NCBI GenBank assembly: GCA_017445925.1
Contig: JAFSRW010000076.1
Coordinates: forward strand, 47,793 to 111,792
Length of the DNA stretch: 64,000 nt
Direction: 5' to 3'
Origin: Bacteroidaceae bacterium
GTDB taxonomy: Bacteria > Bacteroidota > Bacteroidia > Bacteroidales > Bacteroidaceae
Of the stretch, positions 6,101 to 15,191 are shown one piece after another. Within the stretch, counting starts at the first letter, position 1; each line of letters begins with the position of its first letter. The notes under the pieces were generated by a model that was given only the letters and a program-made list of their open reading frames with translations, was not told where the DNA came from and did no database searches. A program made the translations under genes and the position numbers.

Positions 6101-7672
6101 TTACCGGTCTGATTCTTTAACGTCATACTGTTTCTGAAGCTTCAGGAGTTCCTTTTGCAAACGTTTCTGGAGCTTTTCTGTACCAGGCTGCCCATAGATA
6201 TTATGCATCTCGCGTGGATCGGTATTAAGATCGTACATCTCCCACTGGTCTATGGCATCAGAAGGATTTTCCTCGGCACAGGGATAGAAGTGGATAAGCT
6301 TGTAGCCATCGGCTGTACGAACGCCATAATGACGCCTTACGCTATGCTCGGCAGGATACTCGTAATAATGGTAATACAGGCTCTGACGCCAGTTCTTAGG
6401 ATGCTTTCCTTCCAACAAAGGCAGCAGGCTGACACCCTGTATATCCTCGGGAATAGGTGCTCCAGCCAACTCCAGGAACGTAGGGGCATAATCGATGTTC
6501 TGCACCATCTCAGTGATATCACCCTTAGCAACAGGCTTGCCGTACTTGGTGGGCATACGCATAACAAGGGGCGTAGAGAAACTCTCCTCGTACATAAAGC
6601 GCTTATCGAACCATCCGTGCTCACCCATATAGAAGCCTTGGTCGCTGGTATAAACCACAAGGGTGTTCTCTGAAAGACCTGTCTTATCGAGGTAGTCAAG
6701 CAGTCGGCCTACGTTATCGTCGAAGGTCTTTAACACTTTGGCATAGTCGCGCATAAAGCGCTGATACTTATACTCCTTAAGTGCCTGCCCCTTAAGGTTG
6801 CGTTTACGGAAATCAATGGAGAGAGAATCGTAGAACATATCGTATTGGGCACGTTCCTTACTGTTCAGCCGACCAATATATCTCATATAGTCTGGAGTAA
6901 GACGTGTGGGATGAGTGGGGTCATACACCTTACAATCATAATCCATAGTCATGTCCACATCGGATGCTATGGCCATCTCCTGACGCTGGGCAGCCTGACG
7001 ACCTTCCCATTGGTCATCAAAATTCTCGGGAATCTGGAACGTTACATCCTCATACTCACGTAGGTATTTGAGTTCCGGAAGCCAATCGCGATGACAAGCC
7101 TTCTGGTGGAGGAACAGAGCAAAGGGCTTATTGGTTTTCTGCTGGGCATCCAGCCAGGCAATAGCCTTATCGGTAAGGATGTTGGTAAGGTAGCCATTCT
7201 CGTCATGACGCTTACCATCCATGGTAATGAAGGTGGGATTATAATATTCGCCCTGCCCAGGGATAATCTCGAAGTGGTCGAACCCTGTAGGCGTACTTAC
7301 CAGGTGCCATTTACCTATCAGGCAAGTGCTGTAGCCTGCCTTTTGCAAGAGCTTGGGCATAGTCTGCTGAGAACCATCAAACACGCCATGCTCGTTATTG
7401 GTAAAACCGTTCTTATGGCTGTGCTTGCCCGTTATCATACAGGCACGACTGGGACCGGACAGGGAGTTGGCTACAAAGCTGTTGACAAAACGCACGCCAT
7501 CATGGGCAATACGGTCCAGGTTTGGGGTCTGTACATGGGTCTTATCGTAGCACGACATCATCTGTGCCGTATGGTCATCCGTCATAATATACAGGATGTT
7601 GGGGCGTTGCTGAGCGTGAGCAATTGCAGGAAGAATTCCCAGCATAGAAAAAGGTATAAGCTCTTTTTTCAT
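6101..7672 (-). CDS. Secreted sulfatase, serine-type
   Basis: 523 residues with signal peptide ending AHA. Arylsulfatase fold: metal ligands in NILYIMTDDH (D32, D33), the activation motif SGPSRACMITG with Ser72 in the formylglycine position, and the distal DQG of TLVVYTSDQGFYMGEHGWFDK. Ser rather than Cys means that a radical-SAM anaerobic sulfatase-maturating enzyme, encoded elsewhere, would be needed. The sequence resembles the family of glycosaminoglycan/mucin sulfatases (N-sulfoglucosamine sulfohydrolase-like), but substrate is not certain. It starts 24 bp after uvrA on the same strand across a heptad repeat, so it may be read from the CHU_C-uvrA promoter. No SusC/SusD pair is nearby. Confidence 0.85.
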   Translation of the reverse strand: MKKELIPFSMLGILPAIAHAQQRPNILYIMTDDHTAQMMSCYDKTHVQTPNLDRIAHDGVRFVNSFVANSLSGPSRACMITGKHSHKNGFTNNEHGVFDGSQQTMPKLLQKAGYSTCLIGKWHLVSTPTGFDHFEIIPGQGEYYNPTFITMDGKRHDENGYLTNILTDKAIAWLDAQQKTNKPFALFLHQKACHRDWLPELKYLREYEDVTFQIPENFDDQWEGRQAAQRQEMAIASDVDMTMDYDCKVYDPTHPTRLTPDYMRYIGRLNSKERAQYDMFYDSLSIDFRKRNLKGQALKEYKYQRFMRDYAKVLKTFDDNVGRLLDYLDKTGLSENTLVVYTSDQGFYMGEHGWFDKRFMYEESFSTPLVMRMPTKYGKPVAKGDITEMVQNIDYAPTFLELAGAPIPEDIQGVSLLPLLEGKHPKNWRQSLYYHYYEYPAEHSVRRHYGVRTADGYKLIHFYPCAEENPSDAIDQWEMYDLNTDPREMHNIYGQPGTEKLQKRLQKELLKLQKQYDVKESDR

Positions 7673-7679
7673 GGTTTTA

Positions 7680-7714
7680 TAATTATGAATTGAGAATTAT
7701 GAATTATGAATTAT
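7680..7714. repeat. Heptad repeat at the uvrA 3' end
   Basis: GAATTAT/GAATTGA/GAATTAT/GAATTAT. On the minus strand it encodes the last residues and stop of UvrA (IIHNS, TAA) and fills the spacer before the sulfatase ATG. Confidence 0.85.
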
Positions 7715-10522
7715 TTTTTTAAGGAACGGTGCTGTGGCACCAATGTTGCTGCGGGCAAGGTCCTCAGGGGTACCGGAGAAGATAAGTTCACCACCTCCCC
7801 TACCACCTTCGGGGCCCATATCTATCAGCCAGTCGGCACACTTGATAACATCCAGATTATGCTCGATGACAACCACCGTATTACCCTTGTCCACCAAGCG
7901 GTTCAGGACGTTGAGCAGGACACGGATATCCTCGAAGTGCAGACCCGTAGTAGGTTCATCAAGTATATAGAAGGTCTTTCCCGTATCGCGCTTGCTGAGT
8001 TCGGTAGCCAGTTTTACACGCTGACTCTCACCACCTGAGAGCGTGGTGCTGGGCTGCCCCAACTTAATATATCCCAAGCCTACATCCTGCAGCACCTTTA
8101 TCTTACCCAAGATGTTTGGTACATTCTCAAAGAATTCCACAGCCTGATTAATGGTCATATCCAGCACATCGGCAATGCTCTTGCCACGGTAACGCACCTC
8201 CAGCGTCTCGCGGTTATAACGCTTTCCACGGCATTCCTCGCAAGGAACAAACACATCCGGCAGGAAATTCATCTCGATAGTCTTATATCCGTTTCCACTG
8301 CAAGCCTCACAACGCCCACCCTTTACATTAAAGGAAAAACGTCCTGGCTTGTAGCCTCTGATACGTGCCTCGGGAAGTTCTACAAACAAGTTACGGATAT
8401 CATTGAACACACCCGTATAGGTAGCAGGATTGGAACGGGGAGTACGCCCAAGGGGGCTCTGGTCAACATCTACCACCTTATCTATATATTCCAAACCCTC
8501 AATCTTCTGATATGGGAGAGGGTCGCGTAAAGAGCGGTAGAAATGTTTACTGAGAATGGGCTGCAGGGTATCATTTACAAGAGAACTCTTACCACTACCG
8601 CTCACACCCGTTACACAAATCAGTTTGCCCAAGGGGAAAGCCACATCCACATGCTTAAGATTGTTACCACAAGCTCCATGCAGAACGAGCTTCTTTCCGT
8701 TACCTTCCCTACGCATGGAAGGTATATCTATACTGAGCTCGCCCGTAAGATACTGACTGGTAAGAGTATGCTGCTTAAGCATATCGGGGTACTTGCCCTG
8801 AAAGACTATCTCCCCACCCTTTCGACCCGCCTTAGGACCAACATCTACTATATAATCGGCATTCTCCATCATCTCCTGATCATGCTCCACAACAATAACG
8901 GAATTACCCGTATCACGTAGTTTCTTAAGCGAATCAATGAGTTTGATGTTATCCTTCTGATGCAAGCCGATACTGGGCTCGTCGAGAATATACAGCACAT
9001 TAACCAACTGACTTCCTATCTGTGTAGCCAAGCGAATACGCTGGCTCTCGCCACCTGAAAGGCTTACAGAGGTTCGTCCTAAAGAAAGGTAATCAAGGCC
9101 CACATCGAGCAAGAAATGTAAGCGAGCCTTAATCTCCTTGAGTATCTCGGCTGCTATTTTCTGCTGCTGAGAAGAAAGCTTATCGGGGAGCTCTGAAATC
9201 CAGTCATACAGTTCCTGCAAATCCATCTGGCAAAGCTCAGAAATGTTCTTGCCTGCAAGAAGGAAGTGCAGAGACTCACGGTTCAGACGCTGCCCCTTAC
9301 ACTCAGGACACACTGCCGTACAACTGAACTGCTCAGCCCACTTCTGCGCACTGGCTGACATATCAGCATCCTGCATCTGACTGATGTACTTCCCCAAGCC
9401 GTCGTATGAGGCATAGTAATCATTGGTTGTCTTGGAAATTTCTGCTGATATACGCAGACGTTCAGAAGTGCCGTCGATAATCTCCTGAAGAGCCTCCTGT
9501 GGAACATCGGAAAGCGGTGTATCAAGTTTACAATCGTATTTCTCCAATAAGGCTTCTATCTGCCAGAAAATCATGGCAGGACGTGCTTTCCCCAGCGGAG
9601 CTATACCACCCTGTTTTACAGAAAGGGTTTTGTCGGGGAAGACCTTGTCCTGATCTATCACGCTGACATATCCCAGGCCTTTACAACGCGGGCAGGCACC
9701 CTGCGGACTATTAAAAGAAAAATCATGCGGAGCAGGCTCACGGTATGAGATACCCGTGGTGGGACACATAAGCTGCTTGCTGTAGTAGCGCACCTTTTCG
9801 GTCTCCATATCATACACAAGCATCAGACCATCGCCCTGCTTCATGGCTGTAGCAACACTCTGGATAAGACGCTTGTCGTCCTTGTCCTGTACCTTCAGGC
9901 GGTCTATAACAACCTCAATATCATGGTTACGGTAACGGTCTAACTTCATGCCAGGGATAATTTCCTGAATCTGTCCGTCAACACGCACATATAGATATCC
10001 TTTCTTCTGAATAGTCTCAAACAGATCCTGATAATGACCCTTTCTGTTCTTTACCAACGGAGCAAGGATGCATATTTTCCTGTTGTGATAATCCTTAAGG
10101 ATGAGCTCGATAATCTGTTCCTCGGTATAGCGCACCATTTTCTCACCCGTCTCATACGAGAAAGCTTCTGCAGCACGGGCATAAAGAAGGCGAAAGAAAT
10201 CATAAATCTCGGTAGTTGTCCCAACCGTACTTCGGGGGTTCTTATTGGTAGTCTTCTGGTCAATGCTGATAACCGGACTAAGGCCTGTTATCTTATCTAC
10301 ATCCGGACGTTGCAGATTACCCAAGAAGTTACGTGCATAGGCACTGAACGTCTCGATATACCGACGCTGTCCCTCAGCAAAGATAGTATCGAATGCGAGG
10401 GACGATTTTCCGCTACCGCTAAGACCTGTGATTACAGTAAGACGGTTTCTTGGTATCGTTACATCAACGTTCTTAAGATTATGAACGCGTGCTCCAAAAA
10501 CAGAAATCTTACTGTCCTTCAT
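7697..10522 (-). CDS. uvrA: Excinuclease ABC subunit A
   Basis: Full-length UvrA, the damage-recognition ATPase of nucleotide excision repair. It has two ABC modules: Walker A GLSGSGKS near residue 33 and GVSGSGKSSL near 630; signatures LSGGESQRIRLATQ and LSGGESQRVKLATE; Walker B ILDEPSIGLH and ILDEPTTGLH; CxxC zinc sites (CPRCKG, CPECKG, CEACSG, CEECRG). I take the ATG at 10522 (941 residues); a GTG two codons upstream is also possible. The start overlaps the end of the CHU_C gene by 14 bp, so the two are probably co-transcribed. The last five codons lie inside a heptad repeat. uvrB is encoded 4.7 kb away on the same strand. Confidence 0.97.
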   Translation of the reverse strand: MKDSKISVFGARVHNLKNVDVTIPRNRLTVITGLSGSGKSSLAFDTIFAEGQRRYIETFSAYARNFLGNLQRPDVDKITGLSPVISIDQKTTNKNPRSTVGTTTEIYDFFRLLYARAAEAFSYETGEKMVRYTEEQIIELILKDYHNRKICILAPLVKNRKGHYQDLFETIQKKGYLYVRVDGQIQEIIPGMKLDRYRNHDIEVVIDRLKVQDKDDKRLIQSVATAMKQGDGLMLVYDMETEKVRYYSKQLMCPTTGISYREPAPHDFSFNSPQGACPRCKGLGYVSVIDQDKVFPDKTLSVKQGGIAPLGKARPAMIFWQIEALLEKYDCKLDTPLSDVPQEALQEIIDGTSERLRISAEISKTTNDYYASYDGLGKYISQMQDADMSASAQKWAEQFSCTAVCPECKGQRLNRESLHFLLAGKNISELCQMDLQELYDWISELPDKLSSQQQKIAAEILKEIKARLHFLLDVGLDYLSLGRTSVSLSGGESQRIRLATQIGSQLVNVLYILDEPSIGLHQKDNIKLIDSLKKLRDTGNSVIVVEHDQEMMENADYIVDVGPKAGRKGGEIVFQGKYPDMLKQHTLTSQYLTGELSIDIPSMRREGNGKKLVLHGACGNNLKHVDVAFPLGKLICVTGVSGSGKSSLVNDTLQPILSKHFYRSLRDPLPYQKIEGLEYIDKVVDVDQSPLGRTPRSNPATYTGVFNDIRNLFVELPEARIRGYKPGRFSFNVKGGRCEACSGNGYKTIEMNFLPDVFVPCEECRGKRYNRETLEVRYRGKSIADVLDMTINQAVEFFENVPNILGKIKVLQDVGLGYIKLGQPSTTLSGGESQRVKLATELSKRDTGKTFYILDEPTTGLHFEDIRVLLNVLNRLVDKGNTVVVIEHNLDVIKCADWLIDMGPEGGRGGGELIFSGTPEDLARSNIGATAPFLKKIIHNS

Positions 10523-11255
10523 CGCCACCTGTGTCTGTTCCTGTGTTCTCTTCCTTATTATATCCGGAAATAACGCTGATGGTCTTTCTTATTTTGAATA
10601 CACGGCCATCGGCACCCTTGGCATTCACTACCAGAAAGTAAACGCCGTCTTTTACAACTTTCCCCCTATATGTGCCATCCCAACTTCCGTTAACATTGTC
10701 CCAGGAATACAGCTTATTACCCCATCTGTTAAAGACTATTGCATGGAAGTCTACAATGCTCTGATAACCGTCTTTTGGCTTTAATTCGTCATTCCATCCA
10801 TCCTTGTTAGGTGAAATGCCATTGGGGAACTCCAAAATGCTCTCGCTAATGCTGAAGTGTATGGACTTTGGATCTTCTCCTTCCTCAGGGAACTCGTAGT
10901 ATATACTACCGTCTGCATTGTAAAAAGTAACATACAACTGAGCTGTAAATGCACCGCTGGTAGTAAAAGTATGCTCAATATTTTCATCGATACGGTGGAT
11001 AAGAATGTTTGACGGATCATTATCGTTCCATATTTTCCATTCATAACGAGGCTGTCCATAACCATCTAGTCCGGAAGGATTAGCCTTGAGAATCACTTTC
11101 AGGGGTGCACTCTGAGCTCCTGCTCCGGATAGATCAGTAGTATCAACTGTTCCGTCCTCATTTTCTATAATATATGCACCTGAAGGGTCAACTTCGGGTT
11201 GTGCCCATGCATAAAAAGGTAATATCAGCAATAATAAAGCTATATAACGTGTCAT
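10509..11255 (-). CDS. Secreted protein with CHU_C (T9SS type B) sorting domain
   Basis: ATG 11255 gives 248 residues with signal peptide MTRYIALLLLILPFYAWA. The middle part (PRYEWKIWND, then FTTSGAFTAQLYVTF) is a PKD-like beta sandwich. The C-terminal ~85 residues, FPNGISPNKDGWND...FNRWGNKLYSW...WDGTYRGKVVKDGVYFLVV, are the gliding-motility-associated CHU_C domain, a signal for type IX secretion. After it comes a short hydrophilic extension rich in T, G, D and E, which is unusual for this domain. Promoter TAATTTTG at 11274-11281 (minus strand). The gene overlaps uvrA by 14 bp. It implies that the organism has a type IX secretion system. Confidence 0.8.
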   Translation of the reverse strand: MTRYIALLLLILPFYAWAQPEVDPSGAYIIENEDGTVDTTDLSGAGAQSAPLKVILKANPSGLDGYGQPRYEWKIWNDNDPSNILIHRIDENIEHTFTTSGAFTAQLYVTFYNADGSIYYEFPEEGEDPKSIHFSISESILEFPNGISPNKDGWNDELKPKDGYQSIVDFHAIVFNRWGNKLYSWDNVNGSWDGTYRGKVVKDGVYFLVVNAKGADGRVFKIRKTISVISGYNKEENTGTDTGGDEGQ

Positions 11256-11273
11256 ATTTATAAATATTTTTGG

Positions 11274-11281
11274 CAAAATTA
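11274..11281 (-). promoter_or_regulatory. Promoter -7 box for the CHU_C gene (and uvrA)
   Basis: TAATTTTG on the minus strand, 18 bases before the ATG at 11255. Confidence 0.6.
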
Positions 11282-11347
11282 GTGAATTTCTTTGGATGAT
11301 AGCTATTTTTTAATCTCAAAAAGTCTAAAATGGCGAAAAAAAAGCAT

Positions 11348-11355
11348 TATCTTTG
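11348..11355 (+). promoter_or_regulatory. Promoter -7 box for the LysM gene
   Basis: TATCTTTG ends only 5 bases before the ATG at 11361. If it is used, transcription would start at or next to the start codon (leaderless or nearly so). Confidence 0.6.
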
Positions 11356-11360
11356 CGGTT

Positions 11361-12680
11361 ATGAAAAGGCTTATTATTACAATACTAATGTGTATACCAT
11401 TCATATTGGATGCACAAAACACCATGTTGGAACTTAACAGGTTACATCAAGTGGTTAAGGGAGAAACGCTTTACGGGATAGCAAAAAAGTACAATATCAC
11501 CGAGCAGGAATTGCGGGCAGCGAACCCAGATATTCCTGAAAACGGCAAAGTAAAGAAAGGAAAGTATCTGACCATTCCCAAACCTGCAGCACCCACCAAG
11601 GCAGAGGCCGTAACACCTGAGGTAACTAAAAAGCAAGCCCCTTCCATTATAAAGATTGGTGTGATACTGCCATTTGAAGAGAAGAGCGATAGAGCCAAGA
11701 AAATGGTGGAATTCTACCAAGGGTTCCTGATGGCAGCCGATAGTGTGAAGAAGGAAGGATTGAGCCTGGAAATCTATGCATACAGTAGTGGGAATACGGA
11801 AGCAGAACTTATGGAGGTGCTGATGAAACCAGAATTGTCAACACTTGACATATTCTTTGGTCCGGTTGATGAACAACAGTTGCCAGCTGCCATTAACTTT
11901 TGCAAGCTGAACAACATTAAACTGGTGTTACCCTTCACCAACGATCAGAGTCTGACAGGGAGGCCACAAGTTTACATGGCCAGTCCCAACTACACAGTAT
12001 CAACTACAGAGGCTGCCGAGTTGGTATCAAAAGCATACGCAAATAAAAATTTCATCATACTGAAAACGAACAGCCCGAATAGCAAAGGACAATTCTTTAC
12101 GCAGAAACTGACAGAAATGCTGGCGCATCAGGGGAATAATGTTCGAGTTTTAAACATAGACGGAGACGACTTTGCGTATGAATCTGCCATGAACCAGTTT
12201 AAAGACAATGTCATTGTGCCTGATAATCCCAGCATAAAGCCCCTAAACATTCTGATATCCAACTTAGATACGTTCAGACAGGAACACTCAAATTACAACA
12301 TATCGCTATTAGGCTACCCTGAATGGCAAACGTATACTAATACACTTTTGAATAGCTTCTTTACCTTTGACACATTCATATACAGCACATATTACTATAA
12401 TGCATTGGCCCCAAGCACTAAAGCATTTGAGCAGGCATTTACAAGAAATTTCAATACCGCAATGGCCGTCAACTATCCACGTTACGCCATGATGGGTTTC
12501 GACTTAGGCTATTATTTTATACATGATATACAAGCAAACGAATCTGCCACATTAAGTGAACATAAACCTTACCAGAATATGTTCCGTTTTGTTCAGGAGA
12601 CAGAGAATAGCGGATTCTACAACCGATTCGTGGAGTTGATACACTTCACCAAGACCAAACAAATAGAACTTATAAGATGA
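11361..12680 (+). CDS. LysM plus periplasmic-binding-protein-like protein
   Basis: Start at ATG 11361 (MKRLIITILMCIPFILDAQ signal peptide), 439 residues. A LysM peptidoglycan-binding domain spans about 29-73 (HQVVKGETLYGIAKKYNITEQELRAANPDI...YLTIP). From about residue 95 the protein resembles the type 1 periplasmic binding fold of amino-acid ABC receptors (IKIGVILPFEE, FFGPVDEQQLPAAINFCKLNNIKLVLPF, YPRYAMMGFDLGYYF). This is a known Bacteroidetes architecture and may anchor a ligand-binding or structural domain to peptidoglycan. Its stop codon overlaps the start of the barrel gene by 4 bp, so the two form an operon and could be partners across periplasm and outer membrane. Confidence 0.8.
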   Translation: MKRLIITILMCIPFILDAQNTMLELNRLHQVVKGETLYGIAKKYNITEQELRAANPDIPENGKVKKGKYLTIPKPAAPTKAEAVTPEVTKKQAPSIIKIGVILPFEEKSDRAKKMVEFYQGFLMAADSVKKEGLSLEIYAYSSGNTEAELMEVLMKPELSTLDIFFGPVDEQQLPAAINFCKLNNIKLVLPFTNDQSLTGRPQVYMASPNYTVSTTEAAELVSKAYANKNFIILKTNSPNSKGQFFTQKLTEMLAHQGNNVRVLNIDGDDFAYESAMNQFKDNVIVPDNPSIKPLNILISNLDTFRQEHSNYNISLLGYPEWQTYTNTLLNSFFTFDTFIYSTYYYNALAPSTKAFEQAFTRNFNTAMAVNYPRYAMMGFDLGYYFIHDIQANESATLSEHKPYQNMFRFVQETENSGFYNRFVELIHFTKTKQIELIR

Positions 12681-13384
12681 AGAAAATTGTTATTCTTACT
12701 TTACTATATACCTTATTTACATATAATGTACTGGCTCAGGTAGGTGACGCGCGCAGAGACTTAGCCATAGGTATAAATGGCGGCTATGCGTTGAATCAGG
12801 TGAGTTTCAGCCCGAATATAAACCAGAAGATGCATGGTGGCATGACAATGGGAGCGACTGTAAGATATACATGTGAGAAGTATTTCAGTATGATTTGTGC
12901 CATACAAGGAGAACTGAACTATATACAGTTAGGATGGACTGAGGATATAAAGTACGGAGACAATCTTTCTGGAACATACAAACGCGACGCAAATTATATT
13001 CAAATGCCTATCATGGTGAATCTGGGTTTCGGAAAAGAAAAAGGAGGAGTAAAAGGTTGCATTTTAGCAGGGCCACATATAGGATTTTGCCTTGGTGAGA
13101 AGACTTCAACAAGTGGAGAATGGTCTGATATGGACCTTCTGGCACGCCAGATTATACTACATGAAACGCCTATACAGAAGAAGTTTGATTACGGTATTAC
13201 CTTGGGCCTGGGAATGGATGTCAGTACAAAAAATGGCCATCACTTTACACTTGAAGGAAGGTATGGGTTAAGCCTAAGTAACATCTTAAATAGCACAAAA
13301 CAAGATACCTTCAGCCGTAGTGCTAACAATGTTATTACGGTGAAGGTAGCTTATTTATTTGATATACTAAAGACGCGTAATTAA
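12677..13384 (+). CDS. PorT-like outer-membrane beta-barrel protein
   Basis: 235 residues with signal peptide ending VLA. The pattern of strands (DLAIGINGGYALNQVSFSP, MTMGATVRYTCEKYFSMICAIQGELNYIQLGW, YIQMPIMVNLGFG, GCILAGPHIGFCLGEK, FDYGITLGLGMDV, FTLEGRYGLSLSNIL) is the outer-membrane beta-barrel family that contains PorT-type proteins. It is translationally coupled (ATGA overlap) to the LysM protein. A role in type IX secretion would be attractive because of the CHU_C gene next door, but many members of this family have unrelated or unknown roles. The stop overlaps the convergent DUF4293 gene. Confidence 0.7.
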   Translation: MKKIVILTLLYTLFTYNVLAQVGDARRDLAIGINGGYALNQVSFSPNINQKMHGGMTMGATVRYTCEKYFSMICAIQGELNYIQLGWTEDIKYGDNLSGTYKRDANYIQMPIMVNLGFGKEKGGVKGCILAGPHIGFCLGEKTSTSGEWSDMDLLARQIILHETPIQKKFDYGITLGLGMDVSTKNGHHFTLEGRYGLSLSNILNSTKQDTFSRSANNVITVKVAYLFDILKTRN

Positions 13385-13860
13385 CGCAAACGGTCTAAGG
13401 AGCGTACCAGTTTCTCGTCCTTCAAGATACCACGGAAAGCCAGATATAAGAGTATAATGCTTACACACGGCAATGATGCCCATACGGCTACTCTGAAAGT
13501 TACTTCTGTGTAGAACGCATCTAAGAAATACCATGCAAAAAAGGCATAAGTAGCATACCATCCTACCAACAGAATCATACAGAAGGTACATACACGCATC
13601 TGTAAGGCCCTGTATTTGAACAGGAAGATATTCAGGAACGATAGCGTAGACTCAATAAGCAATATAACAAATAGAGCCCATGAGCCACCACGACTTGAAA
13701 GCAAATAACTTCCTTCATCCTTAGCGCACCAGCAACCAAGGTTGAACAGACGGCCAATCTCACCGTCTTCTGAAATATAATACCCTATACAACTTGCCAT
13801 ACAGACAACTATCAAAACAGTTGCCAGTAAAAGGTATAGGGTTTGTATGCGCTGAATCAT
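13381..13860 (-). CDS. DUF4293 membrane protein
   Basis: 159 residues; begins MIQRIQTLYLLLATVLIVVC, the hallmark start of the DUF4293 family, with about four transmembrane helices and a charged C-terminus. The function is unknown. It forms a tight operon with rpoZ (4-bp overlap) and bamD upstream, an order I associate with Bacteroidetes genomes. It converges on and overlaps the 3' end of the beta-barrel gene by 4 bp. Confidence 0.8.
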   Translation of the reverse strand: MIQRIQTLYLLLATVLIVVCMASCIGYYISEDGEIGRLFNLGCWCAKDEGSYLLSSRGGSWALFVILLIESTLSFLNIFLFKYRALQMRVCTFCMILLVGWYATYAFFAWYFLDAFYTEVTFRVAVWASLPCVSIILLYLAFRGILKDEKLVRSLDRLR

Positions 13861-14201
13861 TGGTCAAGCAATGAGGATGCGTCCTTGCTGGGATTGCGGA
13901 AATACACCTTACCCTCAACAAACTCTTGGGTTGCCATAAGAGTAGGCTTGGGAAGTTTCTCATAGAAACGACTGATTTCTATTTGCTCGCGATTTTCGAA
14001 TACCTCATCAAGGTTATCCTGAGAACTTGCAAATTCCTGTAGTTTCTTGCTGAGTTCATTCTTGATATCAGCAGATATCTGATTGGCACGCTTTGCAATA
14101 ATAGCAACGCTTTCGTAAATATTACCAGTCTCCTCACACAGCTCCATAACGTCACGGTTTATGGTATTTGTTGGAGCAGTTGATTTTTTGTAATCCATCA
14201 T
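13857..14201 (-). CDS. rpoZ: RNA polymerase omega subunit (Bacteroidetes type)
   Basis: 114 residues. The core NIYESVAIIAKRANQISADIKNELSKKLQEF matches the omega/Rpb6 fold, which helps assemble and stabilise RNA polymerase; the C-terminal part (PTLMATQEFVEGKVYFRNP) is typical of the Bacteroidetes version. ATG at 14201 or, one codon later, 14198. It starts 11 bp after bamD and overlaps DUF4293 by 4 bp, so the three are co-transcribed. Confidence 0.85.
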   Translation of the reverse strand: MMDYKKSTAPTNTINRDVMELCEETGNIYESVAIIAKRANQISADIKNELSKKLQEFASSQDNLDEVFENREQIEISRFYEKLPKPTLMATQEFVEGKVYFRNPSKDASSLLDQ

Positions 14202-14212
14202 ATTATTTTTGT

Positions 14213-15103
14213 TTATTTATTTTTCTTCTTTTTTGTGTTATCTGACTCTATTTCGTCATCATCTATTTTGCCTTTTTGGGAAACAACACGCTCTGAGTGG
14301 CTATAGATATTATTAGCCTCTTTCATGTATTGGCTCTCAGGAAACTCGTTTTGGAAAGCATAATACTCATCAATAGTATCACGAAAGCGCTCGAGGCGTC
14401 TTTCAACAACACTTTGGCGTGCCAAATGATAACGGGATCTCAGTATAAGAATCGAAAGTTCTTCTTTTCGCTCTGTAGAAGCATAAGGATAATCCTTAAG
14501 TGCATTCTGTGCCGTAACTATACAAGCCTCATAGTTGCTGCAGCCGGATGATGTCATATTACCCAGATATGTTCCCAGGTCATAGTACATCTTGGCAGAC
14601 AGGTATTCTTTTTCTACCAGTTTATCCTGCAGGTTGAAAATCATGTCTTGTGTCTGAGATTTCAGCGCCGTCTGAGGATAATACTCAAGAAAATCAGAAA
14701 ATTCTTTTAGGGCTTCCATTGTACTGGTCTGATCAAGCCTGGTGTCTCTAACACAATTATAGTGAGACATGGCACAGTAATACCGGCTCAACTCTACATA
14801 TTTTCCCTTTGGATAACTCTTATAATATTTTTGGAAGAAATCTGTAGCAGACTCATAATCACGATAGCGGTAATTACTCATACCAAGCATAAAAAGACAT
14901 TCGTCGCCATATTGTGATCCTTTCAAAATTGCAAGAACATCACGGAAAGCTTCTGCTGCCTTTCTATAATCCCCATCTGAATAATAACTCTTTGCTGCCT
15001 CGTACTTATACTCGTAGTCAGCTGTTTTCATAACAGAGTTGTAATCACCACAACCAGCTAAAAACGGTAGAATAAACAACAATATGAGACTATATCTTTG
15101 CAT
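14213..15103 (-). CDS. bamD: Outer-membrane assembly lipoprotein BamD
   Basis: About 296 residues. The signal peptide ends in the lipobox LAGC, followed by GDYNSVMKTADYEYKYEAAKSYYSDGDY and a series of TPR-like helical pairs (AAEAFRDVLAILKGSQYGDECLFMLGMSNYRYRDYESA...). BamD works with BamA to insert beta-barrel proteins into the outer membrane. The C-terminus is lysine-rich (TKKKKNK). I prefer ATG 15103; 15109 is also possible. The promoter TACCTTTG (15124-15131, minus strand) sits 20 bases upstream. First gene of bamD-rpoZ-DUF4293. Confidence 0.9.
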   Translation of the reverse strand: MQRYSLILLFILPFLAGCGDYNSVMKTADYEYKYEAAKSYYSDGDYRKAAEAFRDVLAILKGSQYGDECLFMLGMSNYRYRDYESATDFFQKYYKSYPKGKYVELSRYYCAMSHYNCVRDTRLDQTSTMEALKEFSDFLEYYPQTALKSQTQDMIFNLQDKLVEKEYLSAKMYYDLGTYLGNMTSSGCSNYEACIVTAQNALKDYPYASTERKEELSILILRSRYHLARQSVVERRLERFRDTIDEYYAFQNEFPESQYMKEANNIYSHSERVVSQKGKIDDDEIESDNTKKKKNK

Positions 15104-15123
15104 GTACATACTTTTACGGGGTG

Positions 15124-15131
15124 CAAAGGTA
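15124..15131 (-). promoter_or_regulatory. Promoter -7 box for bamD-rpoZ-DUF4293
   Basis: TACCTTTG on the minus strand, 14-20 bases before the two candidate starts. Confidence 0.6.
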
Positions 15132-15191
15132 ATACTTTTTCTGAAAAGAACATAAAAGTAAACTCAATAAATATTGAATATTACAATATTT

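Noticed and set aside
7091-7693. 200-residue plus-strand frame over the sulfatase gene
   Set aside because: Shadow of a gene with clear catalytic motifs on the other strand; no start signal or family resemblance.
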